Both the position numbers and the translations under genes were made by a program. The notes beneath the pieces were generated by a model. That model did no database searches, was not told the origin of the DNA, and was given only the letters and a program-made list of their open reading frames with translations. Shown piece by piece: positions 7,116 to 15,058 of a stretch of 30,830 nucleotides of DNA. Position 1 is the stretch's first letter; each line of letters opens with the position of its first letter. The stretch comes from WHTB01 sp050699035 (GTDB lineage Bacteria; Actinomycetota; Actinomycetes; Propionibacteriales; Nocardioidaceae): assembly GCA_050699035.1 (NCBI GenBank), contig JBOHDE010000016.1:1-30830 (forward strand). The letters are read 5' to 3'.

Positions 7116-8179
7116 ACCAGGCCAGGGAGGTTCACGTCGTGGTCCCCGACGGCTTCGAGGATCCCTCGCGGCCGAGCGGCGGCAACACCTACGACCGGCG
7201 GCTCAGCCAGGAGCTCGCCGCGGACGGCTGGTCCGTGCACACGCACGCGGTGGCCGGAGCCTGGCCGTGTGCCGACCGGACGGAACGCCGGACCCTGGCG
7301 GAGCTCGTCGAGTCGATCCCCGGCGAGTCTCTGGTGCTGGTCGACGGTCTGGTGGCGTCGGCCGTCCCGGAGATCCTGGTGCCCGGCTCGCGGCGACTCC
7401 GGGTGGTGGCACTGATGCACCTGCCCCTCGGATACGAGGCCGGCCGCGGTGGCGCCTTCGAGCGCGAGCGCGCCGTGCTCGGCGCCATGGCCGCGGTGGT
7501 CACCACGAGCGACTGGTCCCGTCGATGGTTGCTGACCGCGTACGGCCTGGAACCCACCCGGTTGCACGTCGCCCGCCCCGGCGTCGACACGGCCGAGCGA
7601 GCGATCGGCACGGCACACGGCGGCAATCTCCTCTGCGTGGGCGCCGTCACGCCCGGGAAGGGCCACGACCTGCTCCTGGCGGCGCTGGCCCGGGTTGCCG
7701 ACCTGACCTGGCGGTGTAGGTGCGTCGGGGCCCTGACGGTGGCGCCCGAGTTCGTCGACGAGCTCCGTGGTGGCATCCGGACCGCCGGCCTCGTCGACCG
7801 CTTCGTGTTGACCGGCCCCCGTACGAGTCACCAGCTCGCGGCTTCGTATGCTGCCGCCGATGCACTCATCCTCGCCAGCAGCGTCGAGACGTACGGCATG
7901 GTCGTCACCGAGGCGTTGGCTCGGGGGCTGCCGGTGCTGGCCACCGATGTGGGCGGGGTGTCGGAGGCGCTCGGCGTGACCCCGGACGGGCTGCGGCCGG
8001 GGCTCGTCGTCCCGCCGGGTGACATCGCCGCGCTGGCCGGTTCCTTGCGGCGTTGGCTGTGCGATCCGGCCCTGCGCCGACGTCTCCGTGACACGGCTCG
8101 TCGACGTCGCGCGGGACTGAGCCGGTGGTCGGACACTGCCGCCCAGGTAGGTCGCGTCCTCGCGGAGGTGGGCGCATGA
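7112..8179 (+). CDS. Glycosyltransferase family 4 (GT-B fold)
   Basis: A 355-residue GT4-type enzyme. The N-terminal domain has VHVVVPDGFEDPSRPSGGN, the glycine-rich acceptor-side loop of GT-B retaining transferases. The C-terminal domain has LLCVGAVTPGKGHDLLLAAL and RFVLTGPRTSHQLAASYAAA. The E-x7-E donor motif is VETYGMVVTEALARGLPVLA, followed by TDVGGVSEAL. No TM segment is seen, so it is cytoplasmic. The family transfers a sugar from a nucleotide-sugar to an acceptor; neither is identifiable here. The start GTG 7112 overlaps the upstream stop (GTGA), and its own stop overlaps the next ATG, so it is translationally coupled on both sides. Context suggests it glycosylates the product of the surrounding PTPS/RibD-like/MDR enzymes. 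Confidence 0.87.
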   Translation: MNQAREVHVVVPDGFEDPSRPSGGNTYDRRLSQELAADGWSVHTHAVAGAWPCADRTERRTLAELVESIPGESLVLVDGLVASAVPEILVPGSRRLRVVALMHLPLGYEAGRGGAFERERAVLGAMAAVVTTSDWSRRWLLTAYGLEPTRLHVARPGVDTAERAIGTAHGGNLLCVGAVTPGKGHDLLLAALARVADLTWRCRCVGALTVAPEFVDELRGGIRTAGLVDRFVLTGPRTSHQLAASYAAADALILASSVETYGMVVTEALARGLPVLATDVGGVSEALGVTPDGLRPGLVVPPGDIAALAGSLRRWLCDPALRRRLRDTARRRRAGLSRWSDTAAQVGRVLAEVGA

Positions 8180-9159
8180 CCGTACTCTCGTCGAGGTCGA
8201 TGCGCGTCGCCGCCGGTGTCACGGTCGTCGGTGCGGTGATGTGGCAGACGGGGGTCGCCCCCTTTGTCACCGGTCTCCGCTCGCTGGACGCGTCGACGCT
8301 CGTCCTCGGTGCGGCCCTCGCTGTTCCGGCCACCGTCGCGTGCGCGTGGCGGTGGCACCTGGTTGCGCGGAGGCTCGGCGTCGGCGTCGGCCTGGGACCC
8401 GCCGTGGCGTCGTACTACCGCTCCCAGTTCCTGAACACCGCCCTGCCCGGCGGGATCCTCGGCGACGTGCACCGCGGCCTGCACCATGGGCGGGAGGTGG
8501 GCGACACCGGACGCGGGCTGCGCGCCGTCGCGTGGGAACGGCTCGCCGGCCAGGTCGTGCTGGCCGTACTCGCGCTGTTGGTGCTCCTGCTCCTGCCGTC
8601 TCCGGTGCATCGGTCCGTGCCGGTGGTCCTCGGAGCAGTGGTGGTCGGGTTCGTCGCGGCTGCTCTGCTGGCCCGGCACGTTCCGCAGACCCGGCCGACC
8701 TCGCCGCTGCGTCGGATGCTGCGTGCGGTGCGAGACGACGTGCAGTGCGGTCTGATGGTCCGGCGGATCTGGCCGGGCGTGGTGCTTGCCTCGACGACCG
8801 CCGTGGCGCTTCACCTGTCGACGTACGTCGTCGCAGCCCGGGCCGTCGGCGCCACGACCTCTCTTGTGACGCTCGTCCCGGTGGCGCTGCTCGTCCTGGT
8901 CGCCGCGGGACTCCCGCTGAACGTCGCAGGCTGGGGCCCGCGTGAGGGCATGGCCGCCTGGTCGTTCGGGGCTGCCGGGCTCGGCGTCGAGCAGGGCGTC
9001 GCCACTGCTGTCGCGTACGGCGCCATCGTGCTCGTCGCGAACCTGCCTGGTGCTGTCGTCCTCGGGGTTGCGGCCTGGCGTCGTGGCCGCGTTCACTCCA
9101 TCGGTCCGTCGTCCTGGGTGCCGCACCGGGTCGCGGGGCAGGGTTGGCACCATGGCTGA
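8176..9159 (+). CDS. Lysylphosphatidylglycerol synthase TM-region family (UPF0104) membrane protein
   Basis: A 327-residue polytopic membrane protein with roughly seven to eight hydrophobic segments. It carries the family signature RSQFLNTALPGGILGDVHRG (about residues 79-98) and the later LPLNVAGWGPREGMAAW block. These match the TM domain of MprF and the stand-alone UPF0104/AglD-like proteins, which are flippase-like or take part in lipid-linked glycan biosynthesis; no aminoacyl-transfer domain is attached. ATG 8176 overlaps the GT4 stop (ATGA) and has GGAGG at 8164-8168. Directly after a GT4 enzyme, it is a plausible translocator or membrane partner for the glycosylated product (inference). 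Confidence 0.82.
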   Translation: MTVLSSRSMRVAAGVTVVGAVMWQTGVAPFVTGLRSLDASTLVLGAALAVPATVACAWRWHLVARRLGVGVGLGPAVASYYRSQFLNTALPGGILGDVHRGLHHGREVGDTGRGLRAVAWERLAGQVVLAVLALLVLLLLPSPVHRSVPVVLGAVVVGFVAAALLARHVPQTRPTSPLRRMLRAVRDDVQCGLMVRRIWPGVVLASTTAVALHLSTYVVAARAVGATTSLVTLVPVALLVLVAAGLPLNVAGWGPREGMAAWSFGAAGLGVEQGVATAVAYGAIVLVANLPGAVVLGVAAWRRGRVHSIGPSSWVPHRVAGQGWHHG

Positions 9160-9847
9160 ACGCCCGTACACGATCCTCAGCTGTGGCGTGTCGCTCGACG
9201 GGTATCTCGACGCGGCGACTGACGAACGCCTCGTGCTGTCCAACGATGCAGACCTTGAGCGGGTGGACGAGGTCCGTGCCCAGTGCGACGCGATCCTGGT
9301 GGGCGCCGCGACCATTCGGAACGACAACCCCCGCCTGATCGTGCGTACGCCGGCGCTGCGTCGGCAACGAAGGGCACGTGGGCTGGGGGAGGCGCCGATG
9401 AAGGTGACCATCACCGAGCACGCCCGGTTGGACGCATGCAGTCAGTTCTTCACGACCGGGGACAGCGAGAAGCTCGTCTACTGCGCGACCCCGTCGGTCG
9501 AGCTCGCGCACCGGCGGCTGGGGGCGGTAGCGACCGTGATCGACGGCGGCCAGCCGGTGGACCTCGCGCAGCTGGTGGGTGACCTCTATCACCGCGGTGT
9601 TCGTCGGTTGATGGTCGAAGGCGGCGGACTGGTCCACACACAGTTCCTGACGGCCGATCTCGCCGACGAGCTGCAGCTGGTGATCGCGCCGTTCTTCGTC
9701 GGAAACTCGCGGGCGCACCGGTTCGTCGGTGACGGCTCGTTTCCCTGGCACCCCGGACGCCGGGCCCAGCTGGCCGAGACGCGACAGATCGGCGACGTGG
9801 TGCTGCTTCGCTACGCCTTGTCCTCGCGGTTCGTCGCGACATCTTGA
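9152..9847 (+). CDS. RibD C-terminal-type (dihydrofolate reductase fold) NADPH reductase
   Basis: A 231-residue stand-alone reductase. It has SCGVSLDGYLDAATDERLVLSN at the N-terminus, the substrate loop AILVGAATIRNDNPRLIVR (about residues 49-67), and the NADPH-binding VRRLMVEGGGLVHTQFLTADL (about residues 150-170), all typical of the RibD C-terminal domain. This domain reduces the ribosylamino group of a pyrimidine intermediate derived from GTP in riboflavin synthesis. There is no deaminase domain, so this is not full RibD. ATG 9152 overlaps the upstream gene by 8 bp and ends the operon. Beside a PTPS homologue it suggests chemistry on a GTP-cyclohydrolase-derived diaminopyrimidine or pterin. 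A cyclohydrolase is not visible in the window and might lie left of base 1 or elsewhere. Confidence 0.85.
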   Translation: MAERPYTILSCGVSLDGYLDAATDERLVLSNDADLERVDEVRAQCDAILVGAATIRNDNPRLIVRTPALRRQRRARGLGEAPMKVTITEHARLDACSQFFTTGDSEKLVYCATPSVELAHRRLGAVATVIDGGQPVDLAQLVGDLYHRGVRRLMVEGGGLVHTQFLTADLADELQLVIAPFFVGNSRAHRFVGDGSFPWHPGRRAQLAETRQIGDVVLLRYALSSRFVATS

Positions 9848-9955
9848 GGGCCACCGCGTGCTGCGGTCCGTCCCACCGGCCACCGTTCGAGGCTAGATCC
9901 AGCTGCCTCGGCGCAGCTCAGTTGAGAGCCGGTTGGCGTCACGGTTGGCGTCATT

Positions 9956-10091
9956 CGGGGTTTCGGCGGACACCCGCGGTCAGCGCGCGGCGAGGCCCTG
10001 GAACGTCGAACCGCAGGCCGGCGGGGTTTCTGGCCTGCGGTTCTACCCGGTGGTCATGGGCGGGGTCGAACCGCCGACCTTCCGCTTTCAG
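9956..10091 (-). repeat. Left direct repeat: partial tRNA-Phe and flank (attL/attR-like)
   Basis: This segment aligns almost throughout with 18893-19030 in the same orientation. It contains a 3' tRNA-Phe fragment (10051-10091) covering the acceptor 3' strand, T arm and anticodon 3' arm, then the same hairpin and the same outer flank. The tRNA homology stops at the anticodon loop, where CTTTCAG replaces CTTTTCAG. A displaced tRNA 3' end facing an intact tRNA is the classic mark of site-specific integration. The extent of homology beyond the tRNA suggests either a large att core or an ancient duplication. Confidence 0.85.
10008..10043 (-). terminator. Hairpin in left repeat
   Basis: A perfect 12-bp inverted repeat GAACCGCAGGCC / GGCCTGCGGTTC with a 12-nt loop. 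It is the duplicate of the hairpin that follows tRNA-Phe at the right end. With no intact tRNA here it probably has no present job, except possibly ending leftward transcription. Confidence 0.6.
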
Positions 10092-10241
10092 TGAATGGCG
10101 TGGCAGTCAACCGGGCGACCGTGGCAGGGTCACTTTCCGCAGATTCGCGCACGAATGCGCCTTTATTCGCCATGAATGTGCGCGGTTGTGTGCGATGCTT
10201 TGACATTACGATTGGTCACGTCGCCCACGAAGGGGACGCCG

Positions 10242-11060
10242 TTGAACAGGAAGTCGCAGGGTGCCGAGTCAGGCGCCACAGATGCGCGGGTGATTCGTCT
10301 TCGGCGGGCCGACCGACTCTCTGCCATTCTCGAGCGGCTGTCGGCGGATCGGTCCCTGGGAGTGGCGGAGCTCGCTGAAGCCTTTGGTGTCTCCCAGGCC
10401 ACCTTGCGCCGCGATCTGCAGGACTTGAAGGAGCAGGAACTGGTGACCCGCATTCATGGCGGTGTGTTGGCCCAGCCGGCCTCACACGAGCTTCCGGTGC
10501 GCTACCGAGATATGCATCACAAGGAGGAGAAGCAGCGGATCGCCGTGGAGGCTGTCCGACGGATACCCGCAGGGCCGATCGCAGTCGGCCTCACGGGAGG
10601 TACCACAACCAGGGAGGTCGCCCGCCGACTCACTGGTCGCGATGACCTCACTGTCATCACGAATGCGCTCGACATAGCCACGGAACTCGCGGTTTCGCCG
10701 CGGGTCAACCTGGTGGTGACGGGTGGCAGGTGCCGTCCTCAGTCGTATGAGCTCGTGGGTCCGTGGGCCGAGCACACGATCCGGGGGCTCAATATTGGGG
10801 TCGCCATTGTCGGCACGGACGGCATCAGCGCCGACGGCGGACTCACGACCCACGACGAGGTCGAGGCGCAGACCAATGCGGCCCTGATCAGCCGGGCGAG
10901 GCGGACCATCGTGGTGGCCGACGGCTCAAAGGTCGGACGGGTGTTCCTGGCAAGGATCGCTGGGCTGGAGGACGTCGACGAGCTGGTCACCGACGAGTCG
11001 GTGGAAGGGGCCGCGCTCGACGCAGTGCGAGCTGCGGATGTTGAGGTCACGGTGGTCTGA
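10242..11060 (+). CDS. DeoR-family transcriptional regulator
   Basis: A 272-residue sugar-responsive regulator. The N-terminal winged HTH is RLSAILERLSADRSLGVAEL followed by AEAFGVSQATLRRDLQDLKE and the family signature LVTRIHGGV. The C-terminal DeoR sensor domain (SIS/ISOCOT-like fold) contains VGLTGGTTTREVARRL, VITNALDIATELA, TDGISADGGLTTHDEVEAQT and IVVADGSKVGR. Such proteins bind a sugar phosphate and usually repress a nearby catabolic operon. I chose TTG 10242 because AAGGGGA lies about 6 bases before it; the frame is open further upstream. It is convergent with the SIS gene, separated by 28 bp, so it likely controls the sugar operon from a distance, at the promoter near 16.4 kb. Confidence 0.88.
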   Translation: MNRKSQGAESGATDARVIRLRRADRLSAILERLSADRSLGVAELAEAFGVSQATLRRDLQDLKEQELVTRIHGGVLAQPASHELPVRYRDMHHKEEKQRIAVEAVRRIPAGPIAVGLTGGTTTREVARRLTGRDDLTVITNALDIATELAVSPRVNLVVTGGRCRPQSYELVGPWAEHTIRGLNIGVAIVGTDGISADGGLTTHDEVEAQTNAALISRARRTIVVADGSKVGRVFLARIAGLEDVDELVTDESVEGAALDAVRAADVEVTVV

Positions 11061-11088
11061 GCGTCGCATGGCCCCAGGCAGGCGTCTG

Positions 11089-11988
11089 TCACCCGATGGG
11101 AAGCTCCCTTGGATCCAGGACGACGGCCCGGGTCAGGTTCCTCGGCGAGTCCGGGTCGAGGCCGCGGCGCGCCGCCACCGACACCGCGAGGCGCTGGCAC
11201 CGGATGAGTTCTGCCATCGGATCGAGGGTCGACTCCACGAACAATGCGCCGGTCGCCGCGACCTGGTCCGCGAGCCCTGGGGGCGTCTGGCCCATCGACC
11301 AGACGACGCTCTCTTTGTCGCTGATGCTGATGGGTCCGTGGCGGTACTCCATAGCGGGGTAGGACTCGGCCCACGTCAGGGCGGCCTCCCGCAGTTTGAG
11401 AGCAGCTTCATGGGCGACACCGACCGTCCAGCCGCGTCCCAGGAAGGTGTACTGCTGCCGATCGCTGGCGCCGGACGGGAGGTCTGAGGCCACGGCGAGG
11501 CGCGCATCTGCGATCACCTGCGTGAGGTCGTCGCCGAGGTGGGCACGCAGCAGGGCGAGGGTGCTGGTGGCGAAGCGCGTCTGGACCACTGACTTCTCGT
11601 CGGCGAAACCGAGCTCTACCAACTCGTCTGCGTGGTTCTGGATCGCGGTTGATCCATCGGCGGTGATGGCCGCCGTGGGCCACCGTCCCCGAGCCTGTTC
11701 GAGCACCTCGAGCACCTCGGTGGTAGCCCCCGACCGACTGATGGCGAGCAGCCGGTCGTATTGGCGTCCCCGCGGGAACTCTGAGGCGGGAAAGGCGTCA
11801 GTGAGTCCTAGCCCCGTCGACTCTCGCATCACGGCGTAGGCCTGCGCTATGAAGAACGAGGTGCCGCAGCCGATAGCCGCCACTCGCTCGCCGTGACCCG
11901 GCAGCAGCGAGCCCTCGCGCTGGGACAGGGAAACGGCTTGGGCCCAACAGTCCGGCTGGCTGACTATCTCTTCCATGACATGCGACAT
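11089..11988 (-). CDS. SIS-domain sugar-phosphate isomerase/deaminase-like protein (AgaS/GlmS-C type)
   Basis: A 299-residue protein with two SIS domains. The first holds VAAIGCGTSFFIAQAYAVM and the phosphosugar-binding LLAISRSGATTEVLEVLEQA. The second holds YTFLGRGWTVGVAHEAALKLREAALTWAESY and MEYRHGPIS, typical of the isomerase half of glucosamine-6-phosphate synthase and of AgaS-type deaminases/isomerases. There is no glutaminase domain, so it probably works in catabolism of an amino sugar or keto/aldose phosphate. The start ATG 11988 has AGGAG ten bases upstream; ATG 11976 is also possible. It is the last gene of the leftward sugar operon, 75 bp after the oxidoreductase gene. Confidence 0.84.
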   Translation of the reverse strand: MSHVMEEIVSQPDCWAQAVSLSQREGSLLPGHGERVAAIGCGTSFFIAQAYAVMRESTGLGLTDAFPASEFPRGRQYDRLLAISRSGATTEVLEVLEQARGRWPTAAITADGSTAIQNHADELVELGFADEKSVVQTRFATSTLALLRAHLGDDLTQVIADARLAVASDLPSGASDRQQYTFLGRGWTVGVAHEAALKLREAALTWAESYPAMEYRHGPISISDKESVVWSMGQTPPGLADQVAATGALFVESTLDPMAELIRCQRLAVSVAARRGLDPDSPRNLTRAVVLDPRELPIG

Positions 11989-12063
11989 TTCTGGAACTCT
12001 CCTCTCTTGTCGTCACTGTGGTGCGATGGGCGCGATCGCCCCTGGTCTGCGAGGTAGCCGCTC

Positions 12064-13248
12064 CTATTTCTGGCCATCAGCGAACCAGTTGGACACGTCG
12101 GCGGAGATCGGCTGCACGTCCTGGGGAGTCCCGCCACAGCGCAGGGACCTCGTCGCGGCGCAGCCCGCAGCGACAGCGTCGCGGGCGGCGACTGGTGAGG
12201 TCAGCGTGGGGCCGCCCTCGCGTACGAATCGCAGAAACTCGGCCATGATGCTGGCGTCGGCGCCGCCATGGGTGCCTGCGGACTCGGGGACCGTGACGGT
12301 CCTGTCGCCGCCGGCTCGGTAGCCAGAACGGCGGGTCCACACCTCCACCCGGGAGCCGGCCTCGTCGCCGAAGTTCTCCAGCCGTCCCTCCGAGCCGATG
12401 ACGGTGTAGCTGCGCCAGTAGTCGGGGGTGAAGTGGCACTGCTGATAGCTGGCCAACACCCCGTTGTCGAGTTCCATCAGCATCATCGACAGGTCCTCCA
12501 CGTCGACCACAGGGTTGACGCCTTGACTGGTCGGTGGCCAGTTGGTCTCGCGGTCGTACCACTCCGTCACTGAGTGCCCCGACCGGTCCACACGCTCGAC
12601 GATGTCGCCGTAGACCATCAGCGCCCCCAGTGCCGTGACTCGGCGGCTCACCGAGCCGCTCAGCCAGTGGATGACGTCGATGTCATGTGCTCCCTTCTGC
12701 AGGAGGAGACCGGTGGTCTTCGACCGGTCGGCGTGCCAGTCGCGGAAGTAGTAGTCCCCGCCATCACCGACGAAGTGCCTGCACCAGATCGCCTTGACCT
12801 CACCGATCACCCCCTCTTCGATGAGGTCGCGCATCGTCATCACCACGGGCATGTGGCGCATGTTGTGACCGACGTACAGACGGGTACCGGTACGTCTCGC
12901 TGCGGCGAGGATGTGGTCGCATCCCTCGGTGCTGGTCGCCAGCGGCTTCTCGGCGAACACTGCGACACCGGCCGCCAGAAAGTCCACGACGATGGCCTCG
13001 TGGGTGTGATCCGGCGTGGTGACGATGACGGCGTCCAGCCCAAGGTTCAACAGTGCCGTGTGGCGGTCGAAAAGCTGCGCATCGGCCCCGAAGAGCTCCT
13101 CGGCTCGCCCTGGCGCCGATGCATCTGGATCCGCGCAGGCCACCACGCGCGAGCCGCTGCCTGGCCGGTGGACGAGGGCGGCCAGAACGGCGCGCTGCCC
13201 CAGCCCCACGACGCCGAACTTCAGATCCTGCGGAGTGGTGGTGGTCAT
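12064..13248 (-). CDS. Gfo/Idh/MocA-family NAD(P)-dependent oxidoreductase
   Basis: A 394-residue enzyme. The N-terminal Rossmann fold has FGVVGLGQRAVLAALVHRPG and then VIVTTPDHTHEAIVVDFLAAGVAVFAEKPLA, where the EKP lysine is the family's conserved catalytic/binding residue. The C-terminal domain has LLLQKGAHDIDVIHWLSG, the catalytic K-x2-HD-x-D signature. These enzymes oxidise or reduce sugar, inositol or sugar-derivative hydroxyls. ATG 13248 overlaps the stop of the permease gene (ATGA). Together with the SIS protein it should process the imported sugar. The exact sugar is not deducible. Confidence 0.9.
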   Translation of the reverse strand: MTTTTPQDLKFGVVGLGQRAVLAALVHRPGSGSRVVACADPDASAPGRAEELFGADAQLFDRHTALLNLGLDAVIVTTPDHTHEAIVVDFLAAGVAVFAEKPLATSTEGCDHILAAARRTGTRLYVGHNMRHMPVVMTMRDLIEEGVIGEVKAIWCRHFVGDGGDYYFRDWHADRSKTTGLLLQKGAHDIDVIHWLSGSVSRRVTALGALMVYGDIVERVDRSGHSVTEWYDRETNWPPTSQGVNPVVDVEDLSMMLMELDNGVLASYQQCHFTPDYWRSYTVIGSEGRLENFGDEAGSRVEVWTRRSGYRAGGDRTVTVPESAGTHGGADASIMAEFLRFVREGGPTLTSPVAARDAVAAGCAATRSLRCGGTPQDVQPISADVSNWFADGQK

Positions 13249-14102
13249 GACTTCATGCCCGTCGTAGCGATACTGGCGATGAACTGCCGCTGCATCACTG
13301 AGAAAAGTACGATCATCGGCAGCGACGCCATGAGCGCGCCGGCCATCAGGACCGGGAAGTCGGTAAGCCTCTGGCCCTGCAACGACGCGAGCCCCGCCGA
13401 AAGTGTCATCTTGTCCGGGTCGGTGTTCACGATCAGCGGCCACAGCAACTCGTTCCACGACCAGATCGTGGTGAGAACCCCCAAAGCCATCAGCCCGGGA
13501 CGAACCAACGGCAGCATGATGTACCAGTACACCTGCACCGGGTTGCAGCCGTCGATACGCGCCGAGTCCTCCAGCTCGCGCGGCAACGCCAGAAAGAACT
13601 GGCGCAGCAGAAAGACACCGAAGGCGCTGAACAGGCCTGGAACGGTAAGGGCTTGCAACGTGTTCAGCCATCCCAGAGACGCCATGATCTGGTATTGCGG
13701 GATCACATAGAGTTGCGGCGGGACCATGAGAATGGACAGGCAAAGCGCGAACAGAACATTGCTCCCGCGAAACCTCAGTCGGGCGAACGCGTAGGCCGCC
13801 AGGGAGCAGAACAACAGCTGGCCGGCGACTCGGAGCACGGTGACGATCACCGTGTTCAGGAACTGGTGGCCGAATGGGATCGCATCGAAGACGCGCCCGT
13901 AGTTGTCCCAGCGCCACTCAGCCGGAGCGATAACGGGCGGTACGTGGGTCGCCTCGCCCAGGGACTTCATCGACGTCAGCAGCTCCCACACGAACGGGGA
14001 GACCATCGCCACGCTGCAGAGCGCCAGCACAGCTGTGACCACCAGGCCGCCTCTTCGCGGCGCCGCATGGTGCGGGGCGGCGATAAGAGACCGTTCAGCC
14101 AT
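13245..14102 (-). CDS. Sugar ABC transporter permease, MalG type
   Basis: A 285-residue inner-membrane permease with six predicted TM helices. The EAA loop that contacts the ATPase is LEDSARIDGCNPVQVYWYIM followed by LPLVRPG. The N-terminus has the type I carbohydrate importer pattern SPFVWELLTSMKS, and the periplasmic loop before TM2 ends in WDNYGRVFDA. It pairs with the MalF-type gene upstream, whose end it overlaps by 8 bp, and its stop overlaps the oxidoreductase ATG. No ATPase gene is nearby. Many actinobacterial sugar importers share one ATPase of MsiK type, so that is expected here. Confidence 0.9.
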   Translation of the reverse strand: MAERSLIAAPHHAAPRRGGLVVTAVLALCSVAMVSPFVWELLTSMKSLGEATHVPPVIAPAEWRWDNYGRVFDAIPFGHQFLNTVIVTVLRVAGQLLFCSLAAYAFARLRFRGSNVLFALCLSILMVPPQLYVIPQYQIMASLGWLNTLQALTVPGLFSAFGVFLLRQFFLALPRELEDSARIDGCNPVQVYWYIMLPLVRPGLMALGVLTTIWSWNELLWPLIVNTDPDKMTLSAGLASLQGQRLTDFPVLMAGALMASLPMIVLFSVMQRQFIASIATTGMKS

Positions 14103-15054
14103 AGTGCACCCACCGTCGCTGGAGCCGGAACTGGACGAGCGTCAGACCCAGAACGAGCAGGAGGAGGACCAACACGATGGCCGCACCATACCCACGGTCG
14201 TTCTGAACGAAGGCCTGTTCGTAGAAGAGGTAGATGATGGTCTGCGTGTGAGGCAGCGCAGGACTCGTCTGCCCAACCATCACGTAGACCAGGTCGAACA
14301 TCTGCAGGGACCCGATCACTGAGAGCACACTGACGAAGAACGTGCTCGGGCTGAGCATCGGCACGGTGATGGCGAAGAACTGCCGAACCGGGCCCGCGCC
14401 ATCGAGGGAGCTTGCCTCGTACAGGTCACGCGGGATCGTCTGCAGGCCAGCGAGCAGGATCACGATGTTGTAGCCCAGGGAGCTCCAGATGCCGACCGCG
14501 ACGAGAGAGTAGAGCGCATACCGGCCATCAGCCACCCAGGACGGCCCCTCGACGCCGACGAAGGAGAGCAGGTAGTTGACGATCCCGAAGTCACCATTCA
14601 GCAGGTAGCGCCACACCATCGCCACCGCGGCAGGCAGCGTGACCACGGGCAAGAAGAACAGCGCGCGATACACACCCACGCCGCGAACCCCTTTGTGGTT
14701 CAGCAATGCCGCGAAGACGACAGCGACGGGAATCCCGACCAGGGAGAAGAACGTGTAGCGCAGGGTGTTCCAGATGGCCCGGCGCACTTCTTCGTCGGCC
14801 ACGAGGCGCCGGTAGTTGTCCAGGCCGTTCCAGCTGTGACCCCCGAACGGACCCCATTCGGTGAAGCTGAAGTACAGGGTCTGGACGATGGGCCACAGGT
14901 AGAAAACAATCAGGCCGGCGGACAGCGGTGCGATCATCAGCCACGCCCAGCGAGCCTCGTTCGAAGCCGAACCGCGTCCGTTGCGCCCATCGGCCGGCCG
15001 CGGAGTGGGGACCGTCGCTCTCTCGCCGACGACGGCCCCCTGCCGCCCTTTCAT
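14095..15054 (-). CDS. Sugar ABC transporter permease, MalF type
   Basis: A 319-residue permease with a 35-residue charged cytoplasmic N-terminus and six predicted TM helices (first at WLMIAPLSAGLIVFYLWPIV). The conserved NTLRYTFFSLVGIPVAVVFA segment and the EAA loop LYEASSLDGAGPVRQFFAIT followed by VPMLSPS identify the MalF/UgpA class. It forms the heterodimeric channel with the MalG-type protein. The start lies 4 bp after the binding-protein stop, so all three transport genes are on one leftward transcript. Confidence 0.9.
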   Translation of the reverse strand: MKGRQGAVVGERATVPTPRPADGRNGRGSASNEARWAWLMIAPLSAGLIVFYLWPIVQTLYFSFTEWGPFGGHSWNGLDNYRRLVADEEVRRAIWNTLRYTFFSLVGIPVAVVFAALLNHKGVRGVGVYRALFFLPVVTLPAAVAMVWRYLLNGDFGIVNYLLSFVGVEGPSWVADGRYALYSLVAVGIWSSLGYNIVILLAGLQTIPRDLYEASSLDGAGPVRQFFAITVPMLSPSTFFVSVLSVIGSLQMFDLVYVMVGQTSPALPHTQTIIYLFYEQAFVQNDRGYGAAIVLVLLLLVLGLTLVQFRLQRRWVHYG

Positions 15055-15058
15055 CGTC

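Larger units (their letters stand above)
9848..10241. other. Intergenic region holding the left island boundary
   Basis: No convincing gene is seen between the RibD-like stop and the DeoR start. The stretch holds an 11-bp tandem repeat GGTTGGCGTCA (9931-9941 and 9943-9953), the left copy of the long direct repeat (9956-10091) with its hairpin, and about 150 bp of lower-GC promoter-like DNA before the DeoR gene. That last part contains TGTGCG twice (10177-10182, 10189-10194) and GCGCACGAATGCGC (10147-10160). Confidence 0.7.

Noticed and set aside
12574..13710. Long plus-strand open frame across the Gfo/Idh and permease genes
   Set aside because: Opposite strand of two clear genes and no recognisable domain.
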